A stretch of 64,000 nt of DNA from Nocardioides marmorisolisilvae. GTDB taxonomy: Bacteria > Actinomycetota > Actinomycetes > Propionibacteriales > Nocardioidaceae. The notes beneath the pieces are model-generated. The model saw only the letters and a list, made by a program, of their open reading frames with translations. It had not been told where the DNA came from and ran no database searches. The DNA is taken from positions 186,262 through 250,261 of the forward strand of contig NZ_RJSG01000001.1 of assembly GCF_003725775.1 (NCBI RefSeq), written 5' to 3'. Position numbers and translations under genes: made by a program. This document shows, in pieces, positions 27,564 to 37,907 of the stretch (position 1 is its first letter; every line of letters starts with the position of its first letter).

Positions 27564-27919
27564 CAGATCTCGTCTCCGGTCTTCCGCGAGATGCGGACGC
27601 TCCGGTGGGCCTTGTAGGTCGAGCCGTCAGGACGGGTCTTGGTGACCTCGACGCGCTTGAACCCGACGCGGGTCACGCCCTTGCCCTCGACCAGCATCAC
27701 GTTGGACACGTGGATCGGGGCCTCGGTGGTGATGATCCCGCCGGTGGTGCCGGCGCGACCGCCCTGGTTGATCACCTTGGTGTGCTTCTTGATCCGGTTC
27801 ACGCCTTCGACGATGACCCGGTCCTGCTCACGCAGCACCTGGATGACCTTGCCCTCGGCGCCCTTGTCCTTGCCGGCGATGACCCGGACGGTGTCGCCCT
27901 TCTTGATGCTCACGCTCAT
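27563..27919 (-). CDS. rplX: 50S ribosomal protein L24
   Basis: 118 residues. KOW motif [20 protein letters not shown] at the N-terminus; assembly initiator on 23S rRNA. It starts one base after the rplN stop (TGA-C-ATG), so coupled translation is likely. Confidence 0.97.
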   Translation of the reverse strand: MSVSIKKGDTVRVIAGKDKGAEGKVIQVLREQDRVIVEGVNRIKKHTKVINQGGRAGTTGGIITTEAPIHVSNVMLVEGKGVTRVGFKRVEVTKTRPDGSTYKAHRSVRISRKTGDEI

Positions 27920-27920
27920 G

Positions 27921-28289
27921 TCAGAGCACCTCCGGAGCCAGCGAAATGATCTTCATGAACTTCTTCTCGCGCAGCTCGCGGCCCACCGGGCCGAAGATGC
28001 GGGTGCCTCGGGGCTCGCCATCGGCCTTGAGGATCACGGCGGCGTTCTCGTCGAAGCGGATGTAGGAACCGTCGGCACGACGGCGCTCCTTCACCGTCCG
28101 CACGATGACGGCCTTGACGACATCGCCCTTCTTGACGTTGCCGCCCGGGATCGCGTCCTTGACGGTGGCGACGATGACGTCACCGATGCCGGCGTAGCGA
28201 CGCCCAGAGCCGCCGAGAACACGGATGCAGAGGATCTCCTTCGCACCGGTGTTGTCGGCGACCTTGAGTCGCGACTCCTGCTGGATCAT
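27921..28289 (-). CDS. rplN: 50S ribosomal protein L14
   Basis: 122 residues, the usual size. [20 protein letters not shown] and the [20 protein letters not shown] segment identify it. Separated from rpsQ by 67 bases, one of the wider gaps in the S10 part of the block. Confidence 0.98.
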   Translation of the reverse strand: MIQQESRLKVADNTGAKEILCIRVLGGSGRRYAGIGDVIVATVKDAIPGGNVKKGDVVKAVIVRTVKERRRADGSYIRFDENAAVILKADGEPRGTRIFGPVGRELREKKFMKIISLAPEVL

Positions 28290-28356
28290 TGGTTTCTCCT
28301 GGTTGTCGTGCCGGTTCTCGCTCGTTCAGGACGGGCGAGCCTTGCCGAACGGTTGT

Positions 28357-28632
28357 TTACTTGGCCTTCTCGAGGATGCTCACGACGCGCCAGCGCTTGG
28401 TGGCGCTCAGCGGACGGGTCTCCATGATCTGGACCCGGTCGCCGATGCCGCACTCGTTCTGCTCGTCGTGGGCCTTGAGCTTGACCGTGCGGCGCATGAC
28501 CTTGCCGTACAGCGCGTGCTTGACGCGGTCCTCGACGGTCACGACGACGGTCTTGTCCATCTTGTCGCTGACCACCAGGCCCTCGCGGACCTTCCGGCTC
28601 GTGCGCTCCTGCGTCACAGCTTCCTCACTCAT
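28357..28632 (-). CDS. rpsQ: 30S ribosomal protein S17
   Basis: 91 residues. OB-fold protein with [20 protein letters not shown] and the C-terminal [19 protein letters not shown] 15-residue N-terminal extension precedes the core. ATG overlaps the rpmC stop by four bases. Confidence 0.97.
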   Translation of the reverse strand: MSEEAVTQERTSRKVREGLVVSDKMDKTVVVTVEDRVKHALYGKVMRRTVKLKAHDEQNECGIGDRVQIMETRPLSATKRWRVVSILEKAK

Positions 28633-28862
28633 GCAGCACCATCCTTAGCGGCACCCGGAGCGGTCCGGATGCCGAGCTCGCGCTCGCGCACCACGGTGTA
28701 GATCCGGGCGATGTCCTTCTTGACCGAGCGCAGCCGGCCGTGGCTCTCGAGCTGGCCGGTGGCGGCCTGGAAGCGCAGGTTGAACAGCTCTTCCTTGGCC
28801 TCGCGCAGCTTGGACTCGAGGTCGATGTCGTTGAGCTCGTCGAGCTCGATCGCGGTCGGCAT
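28629..28862 (-). CDS. rpmC: 50S ribosomal protein L29
   Basis: 77 residues, two long helices ([20 protein letters not shown] and [20 protein letters not shown]) followed by a short Ala-rich tail. ATG overlaps the rplP stop by one base. Confidence 0.97.
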   Translation of the reverse strand: MPTAIELDELNDIDLESKLREAKEELFNLRFQAATGQLESHGRLRSVKKDIARIYTVVRERELGIRTAPGAAKDGAA

Positions 28863-29278
28863 CAGATAGCCCCCTCACGGGTGACGAACTTGCACTTCAT
28901 CGGGAGCTTGTGCATCGCACGACGCATGGCCTCACGGGCGATGTCCTCCGGAACTCCGGAGAGCTCGAACATGACACGGCCGGGCTTGACGTTGGCGATC
29001 CACCACTCCGGCGAACCCTTACCGGAACCCATGCGGGTCTCGGCAGGCTTCTTGGTCAGCGGGCGGTCCGGGTAGATGTTGATCCAGACCTTTCCACCAC
29101 GCTTGATGTGACGGGTCATCGCGATACGCGCCGACTCGATCTGGCGGTTGGTGACGTAGTGGCCCTCGACCGCCTGGATGCCGAAGTCGCCGAAGGCGAG
29201 CGACGTGCCACCCTTGGCAGCACCCGTCCGCTTCGGGTGGTGCTGCTTGCGGTGCTTGACCCTGCGGGGCATCAACAT
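28862..29278 (-). CDS. rplP: 50S ribosomal protein L16
   Basis: 138 residues. [20 protein letters not shown], then the conserved [29 protein letters not shown]-type region near the tRNA elbow (seen here as [20 protein letters not shown]). The MLMPRRVKH start matches other actinobacteria. Five bases after rpsC. Confidence 0.97.
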   Translation of the reverse strand: MLMPRRVKHRKQHHPKRTGAAKGGTSLAFGDFGIQAVEGHYVTNRQIESARIAMTRHIKRGGKVWINIYPDRPLTKKPAETRMGSGKGSPEWWIANVKPGRVMFELSGVPEDIAREAMRRAMHKLPMKCKFVTREGAI

Positions 29279-29283
29279 GGGAT

Positions 29284-30125
<842 letters not shown>

Positions 30126-30126
<1 letters not shown>

Positions 30127-30530
30127 TAGTTCTTCTCCTCCGCCGGCTGGACGACGAGCGTGATGTGGCTGGTGCGCTTGTTGATCCGGGTGGCCCGGCC
30201 CTGCGCACGCGGGCGCCAGCGCTTCATCGTCGGACCCTCGTCGACCATCGCCTTGCTCACCACGAGGGTGGCGCGGTCGAGGTCCTCGGTGGTCTCGGCG
30301 TTCGCCACGGCGCTCTCGAGCACCTTGTAGACGGTCTCGCTCGCGGCCTGGGGCGCGAACTGCAGCAGCGCGAGGGCATCGTCCACGGGCAGGCCGCGGA
30401 CCATGTCGACCACGCGACGAGCCTTCATCGGGGTGATCCGGACGAACCGGGCCGACGCGAAAGCACCGGCCTCGTCGCCGAGCAGCGAGTCCCGGCGGGC
30501 GCTGGTGCGCCGACGCTCAGTAGTACTCAT
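30126..30530 (-). CDS. rplV: 50S ribosomal protein L22
   Basis: 134 residues. [20 protein letters not shown] is the core start, and the beta-hairpin [20 protein letters not shown] lines the exit tunnel, where macrolide-resistance changes occur in other species; no insertion or deletion is evident. N-terminal extension of about 25 residues. Confidence 0.97.
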
Positions 30531-30558
30531 TCTCTGTCTCTCCTTGACGTCCCCGCGG

Positions 30559-30840
30559 TCAGCGGCGACGGCTCTTCCGGTCGTCCTTGACGTGCCCGCG
30601 GTAGGTGCGGGTCGGTGCGAACTCGCCGAGCTTGTGGCCGACCATCGAGTCGGTCACGAAGACGGGGACGTGCTTGCGACCGTCGTGCACCGCGAGGGTG
30701 TGCCCGATCATCGAGGGGATGATCATCGAACGGCGCGACCACGTCTTGATCACGTTGTGGGTACCGGCCTCGTTCTGCGCGTCCACCTTCTTCTCGAGGT
30801 GGCCGTCGATGAACGGGCCCTTCTTCAGACTGCGAGGCAT
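30559..30840 (-). CDS. rpsS: 30S ribosomal protein S19
   Basis: 93 residues, [20 protein letters not shown], with the [21 protein letters not shown] core and the [15 protein letters not shown] end. Standard length and position between rplB and rplV. Confidence 0.98.
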   Translation of the reverse strand: MPRSLKKGPFIDGHLEKKVDAQNEAGTHNVIKTWSRRSMIIPSMIGHTLAVHDGRKHVPVFVTDSMVGHKLGEFAPTRTYRGHVKDDRKSRRR

Positions 30841-30855
30841 GTCAGCTCTTCCCTA

Positions 30856-31692
30856 TCAACGCTTGTTCTTGCCGGACTTGCGGCGGCGGACGATCATCGC
30901 GTCGCTGGCCTTGCGGCGACGCGTACGACCCTCGGGCTTGCCCCACGGCGACACCGGGTGACGTCCACCGGACGTCTTGCCCTCGCCACCACCGTGCGGG
31001 TGGTCGACCGGGTTCATGACGACACCGCGGACCGTCGGGCGCTTGCCCTTCCAGCGCATGCGGCCGGCCTTGCCCCAGTTGATGTTCGACTGCTCGGCGT
31101 TGCCGACCTCGCCGATCGTCGCGCGGCAGCGGACGTCGACGTAGCGCATCTCGCCGGAGGGCAGACGCAGCTGGGCGCGGGAGCCTTCCTTGGCGACGAG
31201 CTGGGCCTTGTTGCCGGCCGAGCGCGCCATCTTCGCGCCGCCACCGGGACGGAGCTCGATGCAGTGGATCGTGGTACCGACCGGGATGTTGCGCAGCGGC
31301 AGGTTGTTGCCCGGCTTGATGTCGGCCTGGGCACCGGACTCGATCGCCTGGCCCTGGGTCACACCGTTCGGCGCGATGATGTAGCGCTTCTCGCCGTCGG
31401 CGTAGTGCAGCAGCGCGATCCGGGCGGTGCGGTTCGGGTCGTACTCGATGTGCGCGACCTTGGCCGGCACGCCGTCCTTGTCGTAGCGACGGAAGTCGAT
31501 GATCCGGTAGGCGCGCTTGTGACCGCCACCCTGGTGACGGGTGGTGATCCGGCCCTGGTTGTTGCGACCGCCCTTCTTGGGCAGCGGGCGCACCAGGGAC
31601 TTCTCCGGCGTCGACCGGGTGATCTCGGCGAAGTCGGCCACGGACGAGCCACGACGGCCCGGGGTGGTCGGCTTGTACTTGCGGATAGCCAT
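30856..31692 (-). CDS. rplB: 50S ribosomal protein L2
   Basis: 278 residues. Includes the peptidyl-transferase-proximal motif [20 protein letters not shown] with the key His, and the N-terminal [20 protein letters not shown]. Typical of the family. Confidence 0.98.
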   Translation of the reverse strand: MAIRKYKPTTPGRRGSSVADFAEITRSTPEKSLVRPLPKKGGRNNQGRITTRHQGGGHKRAYRIIDFRRYDKDGVPAKVAHIEYDPNRTARIALLHYADGEKRYIIAPNGVTQGQAIESGAQADIKPGNNLPLRNIPVGTTIHCIELRPGGGAKMARSAGNKAQLVAKEGSRAQLRLPSGEMRYVDVRCRATIGEVGNAEQSNINWGKAGRMRWKGKRPTVRGVVMNPVDHPHGGGEGKTSGGRHPVSPWGKPEGRTRRRKASDAMIVRRRKSGKNKR

Positions 31693-31714
31693 GTCTATTT
31701 CCTAATCAGCCCGG

Positions 31715-32020
31715 TCAGGAGACCGGACCTCCGAAGATGTCGATGCGGTGGCCCTCAGCGAGGCTGACGATGGCGCGCTTGGTGTCCTTGCGCTTGCCGA
31801 TGCCCCGCGCCGTACGACGGGACTTGCCCGTGCGGTTGAGGGTGTTGACCGAGGTCACCTTGACGTTGAACACCTTCTCGACCGCGATCTTGATCTCGGT
31901 CTTGTTGGCGTCCGGGCGCACGATGAACGTGTACTTGTTGTTGTCGAGGAGGCCGTAGCTCTTCTCGCTCACGACCGGCGCGATCAGGATGTCGCGGTGG
32001 TCCTTGTGCAGGGTGCTCAT
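31715..32020 (-). CDS. rplW: 50S ribosomal protein L23
   Basis: 101 residues; docking site for trigger factor and SRP at the tunnel exit. [20 protein letters not shown] start and [20 protein letters not shown] loop. ATG overlaps the rplD stop by four bases. Confidence 0.97.
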   Translation of the reverse strand: MSTLHKDHRDILIAPVVSEKSYGLLDNNKYTFIVRPDANKTEIKIAVEKVFNVKVTSVNTLNRTGKSRRTARGIGKRKDTKRAIVSLAEGHRIDIFGGPVS

Positions 32021-32805
32021 GCGGTCTCCTCCTCGGCAGCAGCCTCGGCGGTCTCGGCCTCGGCAGCGGGCTCCTCGGCCTCAGCCTTCGGCGCGGCCTT
32101 CTTGGCAGCCTTCTTGGCGGGCTTCTCCTCGACCTCGGCCTCCACACCGACGAACGCGTCGTAGGCGCCCTTGGTGAAGATGACGTCGTCGGCGAGCAGC
32201 ACGTCGTAGGTGTTCAGCTGGTCGACGGCCAGGATGTGCACGTTCTGGACGTTGCGCAGCGACAGCCAGGTCAGGGCGTCGTCACGCTGCAGCACGACCA
32301 GCTGGCGGCGACCGCCGGCCAGGCTGTTCAGCAGCGCCACGGCGGACTTGGTCGACGGCTTGTCACCGGCGGACAGCGACTCGACGACGTGGATCCGGCC
32401 TTCGCGGGCCCGGTCGGAGAGGGCGCCCTTGAGAGCGGCGGCCTTCATCTTCTTCGGGGTGCGCTGGTCGTAGTCACGCGGCTTCGGGCCGTGGACGGTG
32501 CCACCGCCGGCGAACTGCGGCGCGCGGGTCGAGCCCTGGCGGGCGCGACCGGTGCCCTTCTGCTTGTACGGCTTCTTGCCACCACCGCGGACCTCGCCGC
32601 GGGTCTTGGTGGACGCCGTGCCCTGGCGGGCGGCAGCCTGCTGGGCCACCACGACCTGGTGGATCAGCGGGATGTTCGTCGCGACGTCGAAGATCTCCTC
32701 CGGCAGCTTGACCTTGACGACCTTGGCGGTCGCGGTCTTCGCCGGAGCGGACTTCTTGGCAGCAGCCTTCTTCGCCGGAGCCTTCTTCTCGGTCTCGGTA
32801 GCCAT
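32017..32805 (-). CDS. rplD: 50S ribosomal protein L4 with two low-complexity extensions
   Basis: 262 residues, compared with about 200-210 usually. The core spans about 30-225, with [20 protein letters not shown], the loop that reaches into the exit tunnel. The first about 25 residues are Lys/Ala-rich ([17 protein letters not shown]) and the last about 35 are Lys/Ala changing to Ala/Glu. It starts two bases after the rplC stop. In E. coli L4 represses the S10 operon; the leader here is described at 33788-34155. Confidence 0.97.
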   Translation of the reverse strand: MATETEKKAPAKKAAAKKSAPAKTATAKVVKVKLPEEIFDVATNIPLIHQVVVAQQAAARQGTASTKTRGEVRGGGKKPYKQKGTGRARQGSTRAPQFAGGGTVHGPKPRDYDQRTPKKMKAAALKGALSDRAREGRIHVVESLSAGDKPSTKSAVALLNSLAGGRRQLVVLQRDDALTWLSLRNVQNVHILAVDQLNTYDVLLADDVIFTKGAYDAFVGVEAEVEEKPAKKAAKKAAPKAEAEEPAAEAETAEAAAEEETA

Positions 32806-32807
32806 GC

Positions 32808-33467
32808 TCAGGCCTCCTGTCCGGACTTGGCGGCGGAGCGGATGACGACCAGGCCGCCCTTGGGGCCGGGAACGGCGCCCTTGAGCAGGATCAGGCCCTT
32901 GTCCGCGTCGACCGCGTGCACGGTGACGTTCTGGGTGGTGACGGTGTCCGTACCCATCCGACCGGCCATCCGGGTGCCCTTGAAGACGCGACCGGGGGTC
33001 GCGCAGGCGCCGATGGAGCCCGGCTTGCGGTGGTTGCGGTGGGCACCGTGGGAGGCACCGACGCCGGCGAAGCCGTGACGCTTCATGACACCGGCGTAGC
33101 CCTTGCCCTTGCTGGTGCCGGTGACGTCGACCTCGTCGCCCGCGGTGAACAGCTCGGGGCTGATCTCCTGGCCGACCTCGTACGACGCCGCGTCAGCGGT
33201 GCGGATCTCGACGATGTGGCGGCGCGGGGTCACGCCGGCCTTCTCGAAGTGACCGGCGGACGGCTTGGTCACCTTGCGGCCCTCGATCTCGCCGAAGCCG
33301 AGCTGAACGGCGTTGTAGCCGTCCTTCTCCGGGGTGCGGACCTGGGTGACCACGTTGGTGCTGGCCGCGACCACGGTCACGGGGACGATGCGGTTGTTCT
33401 CGTCCCAGAGCTGGGTCATGCCGAGCTTGGTGCCCAGCAGGCCCTTCACGTTGCGTTCGAAAGTCAT
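32808..33467 (-). CDS. rplC: 50S ribosomal protein L3
   Basis: 219 residues, starting [20 protein letters not shown], with the central [20 protein letters not shown] loop near the peptidyl transferase centre. I chose the ATG at 33467, which has GAGG nine bases upstream; a TTG at 33476 would add three residues. Eleven bases after rpsJ. Confidence 0.97.
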   Translation of the reverse strand: MTFERNVKGLLGTKLGMTQLWDENNRIVPVTVVAASTNVVTQVRTPEKDGYNAVQLGFGEIEGRKVTKPSAGHFEKAGVTPRRHIVEIRTADAASYEVGQEISPELFTAGDEVDVTGTSKGKGYAGVMKRHGFAGVGASHGAHRNHRKPGSIGACATPGRVFKGTRMAGRMGTDTVTTQNVTVHAVDADKGLILLKGAVPGPKGGLVVIRSAAKSGQEA

Positions 33468-33478
33468 CTCAACCAACC

Positions 33479-33787
33479 TCAGAGCTTGATCTCGATGTCG
33501 ACACCGGCAGGCAGGTCGAGGCGCATCAGCGAGTCGACCGTCTTCGGCGTGGGGTCAATGATGTCGATGAGGCGCTTGTGGGTGCGCATCTCGAAGTGCT
33601 CGCGGGAGTCCTTGTACTTGTGCGGCGAGCGGATGACGCAGAAGACGTTCTTCTCCGTCGGCAGCGGCACCGGGCCGGCCACCTTCGCGCCGGTACGGGT
33701 AACCGTGTCCACGATCTTCCGCGCCGAGGTGTCGATCACCTCGTGGTCATAGGCCTTGAGCCTGATGCGGATCTTCTGTCCCGCCAT
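33479..33787 (-). CDS. rpsJ: 30S ribosomal protein S10
   Basis: 102 residues, [20 protein letters not shown] to [19 protein letters not shown]; also known as NusE, which binds NusB and NusG in antitermination. ATG at 33787 has GAAGGA six bases upstream; the reading frame open to 34006 is leader sequence. First gene of the S10 operon. Confidence 0.98.
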   Translation of the reverse strand: MAGQKIRIRLKAYDHEVIDTSARKIVDTVTRTGAKVAGPVPLPTEKNVFCVIRSPHKYKDSREHFEMRTHKRLIDIIDPTPKTVDSLMRLDLPAGVDIEIKL

Positions 33788-34082
33788 CACGCGTCCTTCA
33801 CTTCTCGTCTCACGATGAGTCTCGTTCCGCCTCGGTGAGGCAGTCCGCCCTGCTCCCATTCCTCCGACCCCCGCGGTCGGGCGTGTCGCGCTGGTCATGA
33901 CGCGCGGAGCAGCCCGGCCTGGTGGCCTTCGTTCTCGGGATGTGCTCGCCTGGGGGGCGAGCGGAACGGGATCTCCAGGTGCGGCACGGACACGCGACCA
34001 CAGCACCCCCTTCAGCAGAGGGCCAGGAAATCCTGTTCAGTAGTCAATGTCCGCGCCCCGGCAATCCCGCCGGAGCAACCGG

Positions 34083-34111
34083 AATATCTTGGCAGAGATC
34101 CCGCTCAACAA
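34083..34111 (-). promoter_or_regulatory. Candidate promoter of the S10 operon
   Basis: Minus-strand TTGTTG (34111-34106) and GATATT (34088-34083) with a 17-base spacer, each matching the consensus at four of six positions. This is the only AT-rich spot in the gap. Confidence 0.5.
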
Positions 34112-34147
34112 CAAATCGGCTCCTGAGCGGGGGCCGAGCGGAGGCCC
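34100..34147 (-). terminator. Hairpins after the metallophosphoesterase gene
   Basis: GGGCC/GGCCC (34131-34147) and the 8-base CCCGCTCA/TGAGCGGG (34100-34131) follow the stop codon closely. They may end that transcript before the S10 promoter, whose -35 lies in the loop of the second stem. No U tract. Confidence 0.4.
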
Positions 34148-34155
34148 GGACCCGG

Positions 34156-35835
34156 TCAGACGGCCGAAACCCGACCCAACGGGTCGGCCAGCAGCAGCTC
34201 GGTGTTGCGGTCCACCGGCGCACCGGACCGATCGGCCCGGGCGGGGTCGTTATGTGCCAATTCGCGGTACATCGAGGCGAGCGAGGACAGCGACAGGTCG
34301 TCGTACGAGGTCCGCGCCGGGGCGTCGGAGTCGATCATCGTGGTGAACAGCGAGACCGTTCCGTCGGAGTTCGTGGCGATCTCGATCATCCGCGCCTGCT
34401 GCGGGGCGTCCACGTGCGAGGCCGAGTTGATCTCCCAGAACGACCGCTTCGGGTCGCGGTGCCAGTGCGGGCGGATCTTGTTGTTGTGGCTGTGACCGTT
34501 CACCCACGCGAGCACCTGGGGGTGGTCGTGCAGGATCGCCGCCAGCTGGCCGCCGTCGAAACGGTCGTCGTCCGGCGTACGGGGGTCGCGGGCGGTGTTG
34601 TCGAACGCCCAGGAGGGGTGGTGGCTGAAGACCACCACGTAGTCGTCGGCCGCCTCGGCGAGCGCGCGCAGCAGCCAGTCCCGCTGGGTGCGGCCGATCG
34701 AGCCGTCGATCCCGCCGGCCTGGTTGGTCGAGTCCAGGCTGATCGCGACCACCCGCGGGGCGATCCGCCGGGAGTAGAAGAGGCGGTCCGAGCCTGCGTC
34801 CAGGTCGTAGCCGTGGCCGACCGGGCCCGCGCCGGTGAAGCGCACCTCGTGCAGCAGCCGGACGAACTCGGCGCCGGTGTAGGGCAGCCTGCGCTCGTCG
34901 GCCTGCACGGTCCGGGTCTGCCCCGCCCGGGCGACGGTGTCGATCAGGGAGCCCACGTCGTCCCCGGCCTTGACCGCGTCCAGGCGGGCGGCGAGCCGCA
35001 CGGTGGCGTCGCAGTGGGCGGAGAAGACCTTGCGGCCACCGGTCGACCAGTCCCGCACGTAGTTCAGGTTCTCCAGCATCCCGTTGGCGACCACGTCGTG
35101 GTTGCCCATCGTCAGCAGCCACGGGACCGCGAGGCCCGGGGCCTCGAACGGCGCCGTGGAGGCCTTCACCAGGTCGGGGACGTGCGGGAACCCGAGGCGC
35201 TTGTAGCGGTCGGTCGTCTCGGAGTCGGGCTGCCAGTACTCGTCCAAACCGCTGGCGGCGACGCCCTCGAAGTCGTCGGCAGCACCGCTCTCGGGGTGCA
35301 CGGTGCCGCCGGCGAGCAGGGTCAGCAGCCACTCGAGCTCGTTGCCCGACTGGTTGTCGGTGTTGTCGCCGGTGCTCATCACGGCGTCCACGGCGCGGCC
35401 GGTGGCCGGCCCGCCGGTGAGCGCGTTGATCCGTCCCACCAGCGCCGCGGTGCCCTGCACGTTGAGCAGCTCCTGCGGGCGGTGGCCGGTGCTGTTGTAC
35501 CGGTCGAGGTACTCGAACCGCATCGGGTTCTGCACGTCGGTGACGTGCAGGTCGGAGACCTGGACCACGGTGGCGAGCCCGACGCGCCGGTCCTCACGGC
35601 CGCGCTTGCCCTGCGCGAGGTCGCTGCGCACCACGGTGGCCCACGGCGCCGCCTCGTGCATGCGGCTGTACCGCCCGCTGCCGCGGGCGAAGGTGGACTC
35701 CAGCGTCGTCCCGGGTCCGGCGCCGACGACCGCGAGGTGCGGGTCGGTCAGCAGCACGGCGGTGGGCCAGACCGCCAGGGAACCCACCGAGACGGTCCCT
35801 GCCTGAATCATCCGACGTCGCGTCAGCGTGACCAC
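34156..35835 (-). CDS. Exported metallophosphoesterase (TIGR03767/PPA1498-like)
   Basis: A 559-residue calcineurin-like phosphoesterase. Metal-binding motifs in order: VSDLHVTD, STGDNTDN, TMGNHDVV, FSHHPSW and NGHSHNN. The N-terminus TRRRMIQAGTVSVGSLAV looks like a twin-arginine signal, so export in folded form is likely. I chose the GTG at 35835 (GGGA about nine bases upstream); a frame open to 36024 would overlap the divergent gene. The family is known mainly from actinobacteria and its substrate is uncertain. Divergent from the MoxR cluster and immediately upstream of the S10 leader. Confidence 0.82.
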   Translation of the reverse strand: MVTLTRRRMIQAGTVSVGSLAVWPTAVLLTDPHLAVVGAGPGTTLESTFARGSGRYSRMHEAAPWATVVRSDLAQGKRGREDRRVGLATVVQVSDLHVTDVQNPMRFEYLDRYNSTGHRPQELLNVQGTAALVGRINALTGGPATGRAVDAVMSTGDNTDNQSGNELEWLLTLLAGGTVHPESGAADDFEGVAASGLDEYWQPDSETTDRYKRLGFPHVPDLVKASTAPFEAPGLAVPWLLTMGNHDVVANGMLENLNYVRDWSTGGRKVFSAHCDATVRLAARLDAVKAGDDVGSLIDTVARAGQTRTVQADERRLPYTGAEFVRLLHEVRFTGAGPVGHGYDLDAGSDRLFYSRRIAPRVVAISLDSTNQAGGIDGSIGRTQRDWLLRALAEAADDYVVVFSHHPSWAFDNTARDPRTPDDDRFDGGQLAAILHDHPQVLAWVNGHSHNNKIRPHWHRDPKRSFWEINSASHVDAPQQARMIEIATNSDGTVSLFTTMIDSDAPARTSYDDLSLSSLASMYRELAHNDPARADRSGAPVDRNTELLLADPLGRVSAV

Positions 35836-36002
35836 ACCGAGAAATGTCCCGACCGCGGGTACCTGGATCGGTGGCCTCGATCTGGATGGCACGTGAAGGT
35901 TGTCCCTCGGTTCGGCGAACGGGTTCACCTGGCCTTCACCGGACGTTGCTGTGCTTTCCTGACAAGATGCTGGGCAGGACGTCCCAGGGAGGGAATCGAG
36001 CA

Positions 36003-37238
36003 GTGACCGACGGCAGCAACGCACCGGACTCGGGTACGCCGGAGCAGCGGCCCCCGGGCTGGCAGCCCCCGAGCGAGCCGACCCGGACCTGGACTCCCCC
36101 GGGCTACGCGCCGCCCCCGCCGGGGTACGCCCCGCCGGCTCCCCAGGGCTCCCCGCAGGTGCCGCCTCCTCCCCCGCCGTACGGACAGCAGCCGTACCCG
36201 CAGGCGCCGTACCAACAGGCGCAGGCGCCCTACGGGCAGGCGCCGTACGGGCAGCAGCCGTACCAGCCGCTGTACCAGGCCCGGCCGGTCTACAAGCCGG
36301 GCACCGTGCCGCTGCGCCCGCTCGGCCTCGGCGACATGTTCAGCGGCGCGGTCGAGACCATCCGGCGCAATCCGAAGGCGACGATCGGGATCGCGTCGGT
36401 CGTGCTGACCGGCTTCATGCTGATCCCGATCCTGGCGACCCTGGCCTGGGGCGCCATCCAGGGCTTCAGCAGCCACATCACCGACTCCAGCTCGAGCGGC
36501 GATCTGCGCCCGGAGGACGTGGGCCTGCTGATCGCGACGCTCGGCGGCACCGTGCTCAGCTGGTTCGCCACCGTGGTGATGACCGGGATGATCGCGCACG
36601 TCGTCGAGCACGCCGCCCGCGGGCAGAAGCTCTCCGCGGGCGACGCCTGGAAGCTGACCAAGGGCCGCGTCTGGCGACTGCTCGGACTCTCGGTGATGTC
36701 CGCGATCGGGCTGGTCGTGACCATCGCGCTCGTGGTGGTGCTGATCGTCCTGGCAGCCTTGGTGTCCACGGCGGCCGGAGTCCTCGTCGGCATCGTCACC
36801 GGCATCGCCGGCGTGTGCCTGATCCCCTACTTCTACATCCGGCTGTTCCAGCTCGCCGCTCCGACCATCGTGCTGGAGCGGCTCAACGTCTTCGCGTCGA
36901 TGGCCCGTTCCTGGCGGCTCTCGTCCGGCCAGTTCTGGCGACTGTTCGGGATCACGCTGCTCACCAGCATCGTCGCCGGCGTCGCCGGCTCGTTCGTCAC
37001 CTTCCCGTTCCAGATCGTCGCCGGGATCGGACCGGCGATCTGGCCGGACACGCTGCTCGGCGTCCTGGTCGGCATCCTGGCCAACAACGTCGCGGTGGTC
37101 ATCTCCGGAGCACTCACCACGCCGTTCTCGGCCGGGGTCGCGGCGCTCCAGTACCTCGACCAGCGGATCCGCAAGGAGGGCTACGACATCCAGCTCATCG
37201 CCCAGATCTCGGTGCCGGCCGCGGTGCCGCAGCGGTGA
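36003..37238 (+). CDS. Pro/Tyr/Gln-rich N-terminus, multi-pass membrane protein
   Basis: 411 residues. The first about 95 are a cytoplasmic-type low-complexity region rich in Pro, Gln, Tyr, Gly and Ala with repeated QAPYGQ-like steps. The rest has about six membrane helices and begins RPLGLGDMFSGAVETIRRNP, as in glycerophosphodiesterase membrane-domain-like (DUF7847-type) proteins. GGGAGGG lies about nine bases before the GTG at 36003, which decides the start over an ATG at 35967. First gene of the MoxR/DUF58 cluster; probably a membrane organiser, no enzyme motif seen. Confidence 0.75.
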   Translation: MTDGSNAPDSGTPEQRPPGWQPPSEPTRTWTPPGYAPPPPGYAPPAPQGSPQVPPPPPPYGQQPYPQAPYQQAQAPYGQAPYGQQPYQPLYQARPVYKPGTVPLRPLGLGDMFSGAVETIRRNPKATIGIASVVLTGFMLIPILATLAWGAIQGFSSHITDSSSSGDLRPEDVGLLIATLGGTVLSWFATVVMTGMIAHVVEHAARGQKLSAGDAWKLTKGRVWRLLGLSVMSAIGLVVTIALVVVLIVLAALVSTAAGVLVGIVTGIAGVCLIPYFYIRLFQLAAPTIVLERLNVFASMARSWRLSSGQFWRLFGITLLTSIVAGVAGSFVTFPFQIVAGIGPAIWPDTLLGVLVGILANNVAVVISGALTTPFSAGVAALQYLDQRIRKEGYDIQLIAQISVPAAVPQR

Positions 37239-37256
37239 GGTCGGGACGGCCCTGAC

Positions 37257-37907
37257 GTGATCCCCCTGCTCCCCCTCGAGCTGCGCCCGGACCCCGGTCC
37301 GGCGCAGGACTGGGTGCGCAACGAGCTGGCCAAGCCCGAGTACCAGCCCAGCCTGCTGGAACGGGTGGTCCGCTGGTTCGGCCACCTCCTCGGCAAGCTC
37401 CTGGACGCGACCGGCAACATCGGCCGCATCGACCCCGTCCTCGGGATCCCGCTGCTGGTTCTGCTGCTGGTCGGGGTGGCGCTGGCCCTGACCCGGCTGC
37501 GCCGCGATCCGCGCCGGGCGGGCACCGAGCGCTCCGTCCTGGAGGACGCGCGTACGACGGCAGCGCAGTACCGGGCGCGCGCCGGCAAGGCACTGTCCGA
37601 GGAGCGCTGGGACGACGCGGTGCTCGACGGCGTCCGTGCGATCGCAGCCGGGCTCGTGGAGCGGGCGCTGGCCGACGACCTTCCCTCCGCGACCGCGCAC
37701 GAGGTCGCGGACGCCGCGGCACAGGTCTTCCCCGCCGAGCGAGCTCGGCTCGACGCCGCGGCCCGGCTGTTCGACGACGTCCGGTACGGCGACCGGCACG
37801 CCACCCGTGCCGGCGCGACCGACGTGCTGGACCTGGAGCGCGCGCTGCGCCACCTGCGCCCGGAGTCGACCACGGCGAGCGGGCCGGTCCTGGCGGTGCC
37901 GCGATGA
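37257..37907 (+). CDS. DUF4129 domain protein
   Basis: 216 residues. A short N-terminal segment, one membrane helix at about 62-80 (GIPLLVLLLVGVALALT), then a cytoplasmic helical domain with AALSEERWDDAVLDGVRAIAAG-like spacing (here KALSEERWDDAVLDGVRAIA) that matches the DUF4129 tail found in transglutaminase-like operons. The stop overlaps the next ATG in ATGA. Likely acts with the MoxR/DUF58 pair at the membrane. Confidence 0.78.
   Translation: MIPLLPLELRPDPGPAQDWVRNELAKPEYQPSLLERVVRWFGHLLGKLLDATGNIGRIDPVLGIPLLVLLLVGVALALTRLRRDPRRAGTERSVLEDARTTAAQYRARAGKALSEERWDDAVLDGVRAIAAGLVERALADDLPSATAHEVADAAAQVFPAERARLDAAARLFDDVRYGDRHATRAGATDVLDLERALRHLRPESTTASGPVLAVPR

Larger units (their letters stand above)
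33788..34155 (-). promoter_or_regulatory. Long leader of the S10 operon
   Basis: 368 bases without a gene. Besides the promoter candidate at 34083-34111, it contains a perfect 7-base stem, GCTCGCC/GGCGAGC (33944-33962), and a CCGAC/GTCGG stem near 33867-33883. If transcription begins near 34076 the untranslated leader is about 290 bases, long enough for autogenous control. I see no open reading frame with a plausible start. Confidence 0.5.

Noticed and set aside
33922-36006. A 694-codon plus-strand frame opposite the metallophosphoesterase
   Set aside because: No domains; the minus strand has all the phosphoesterase metal motifs.
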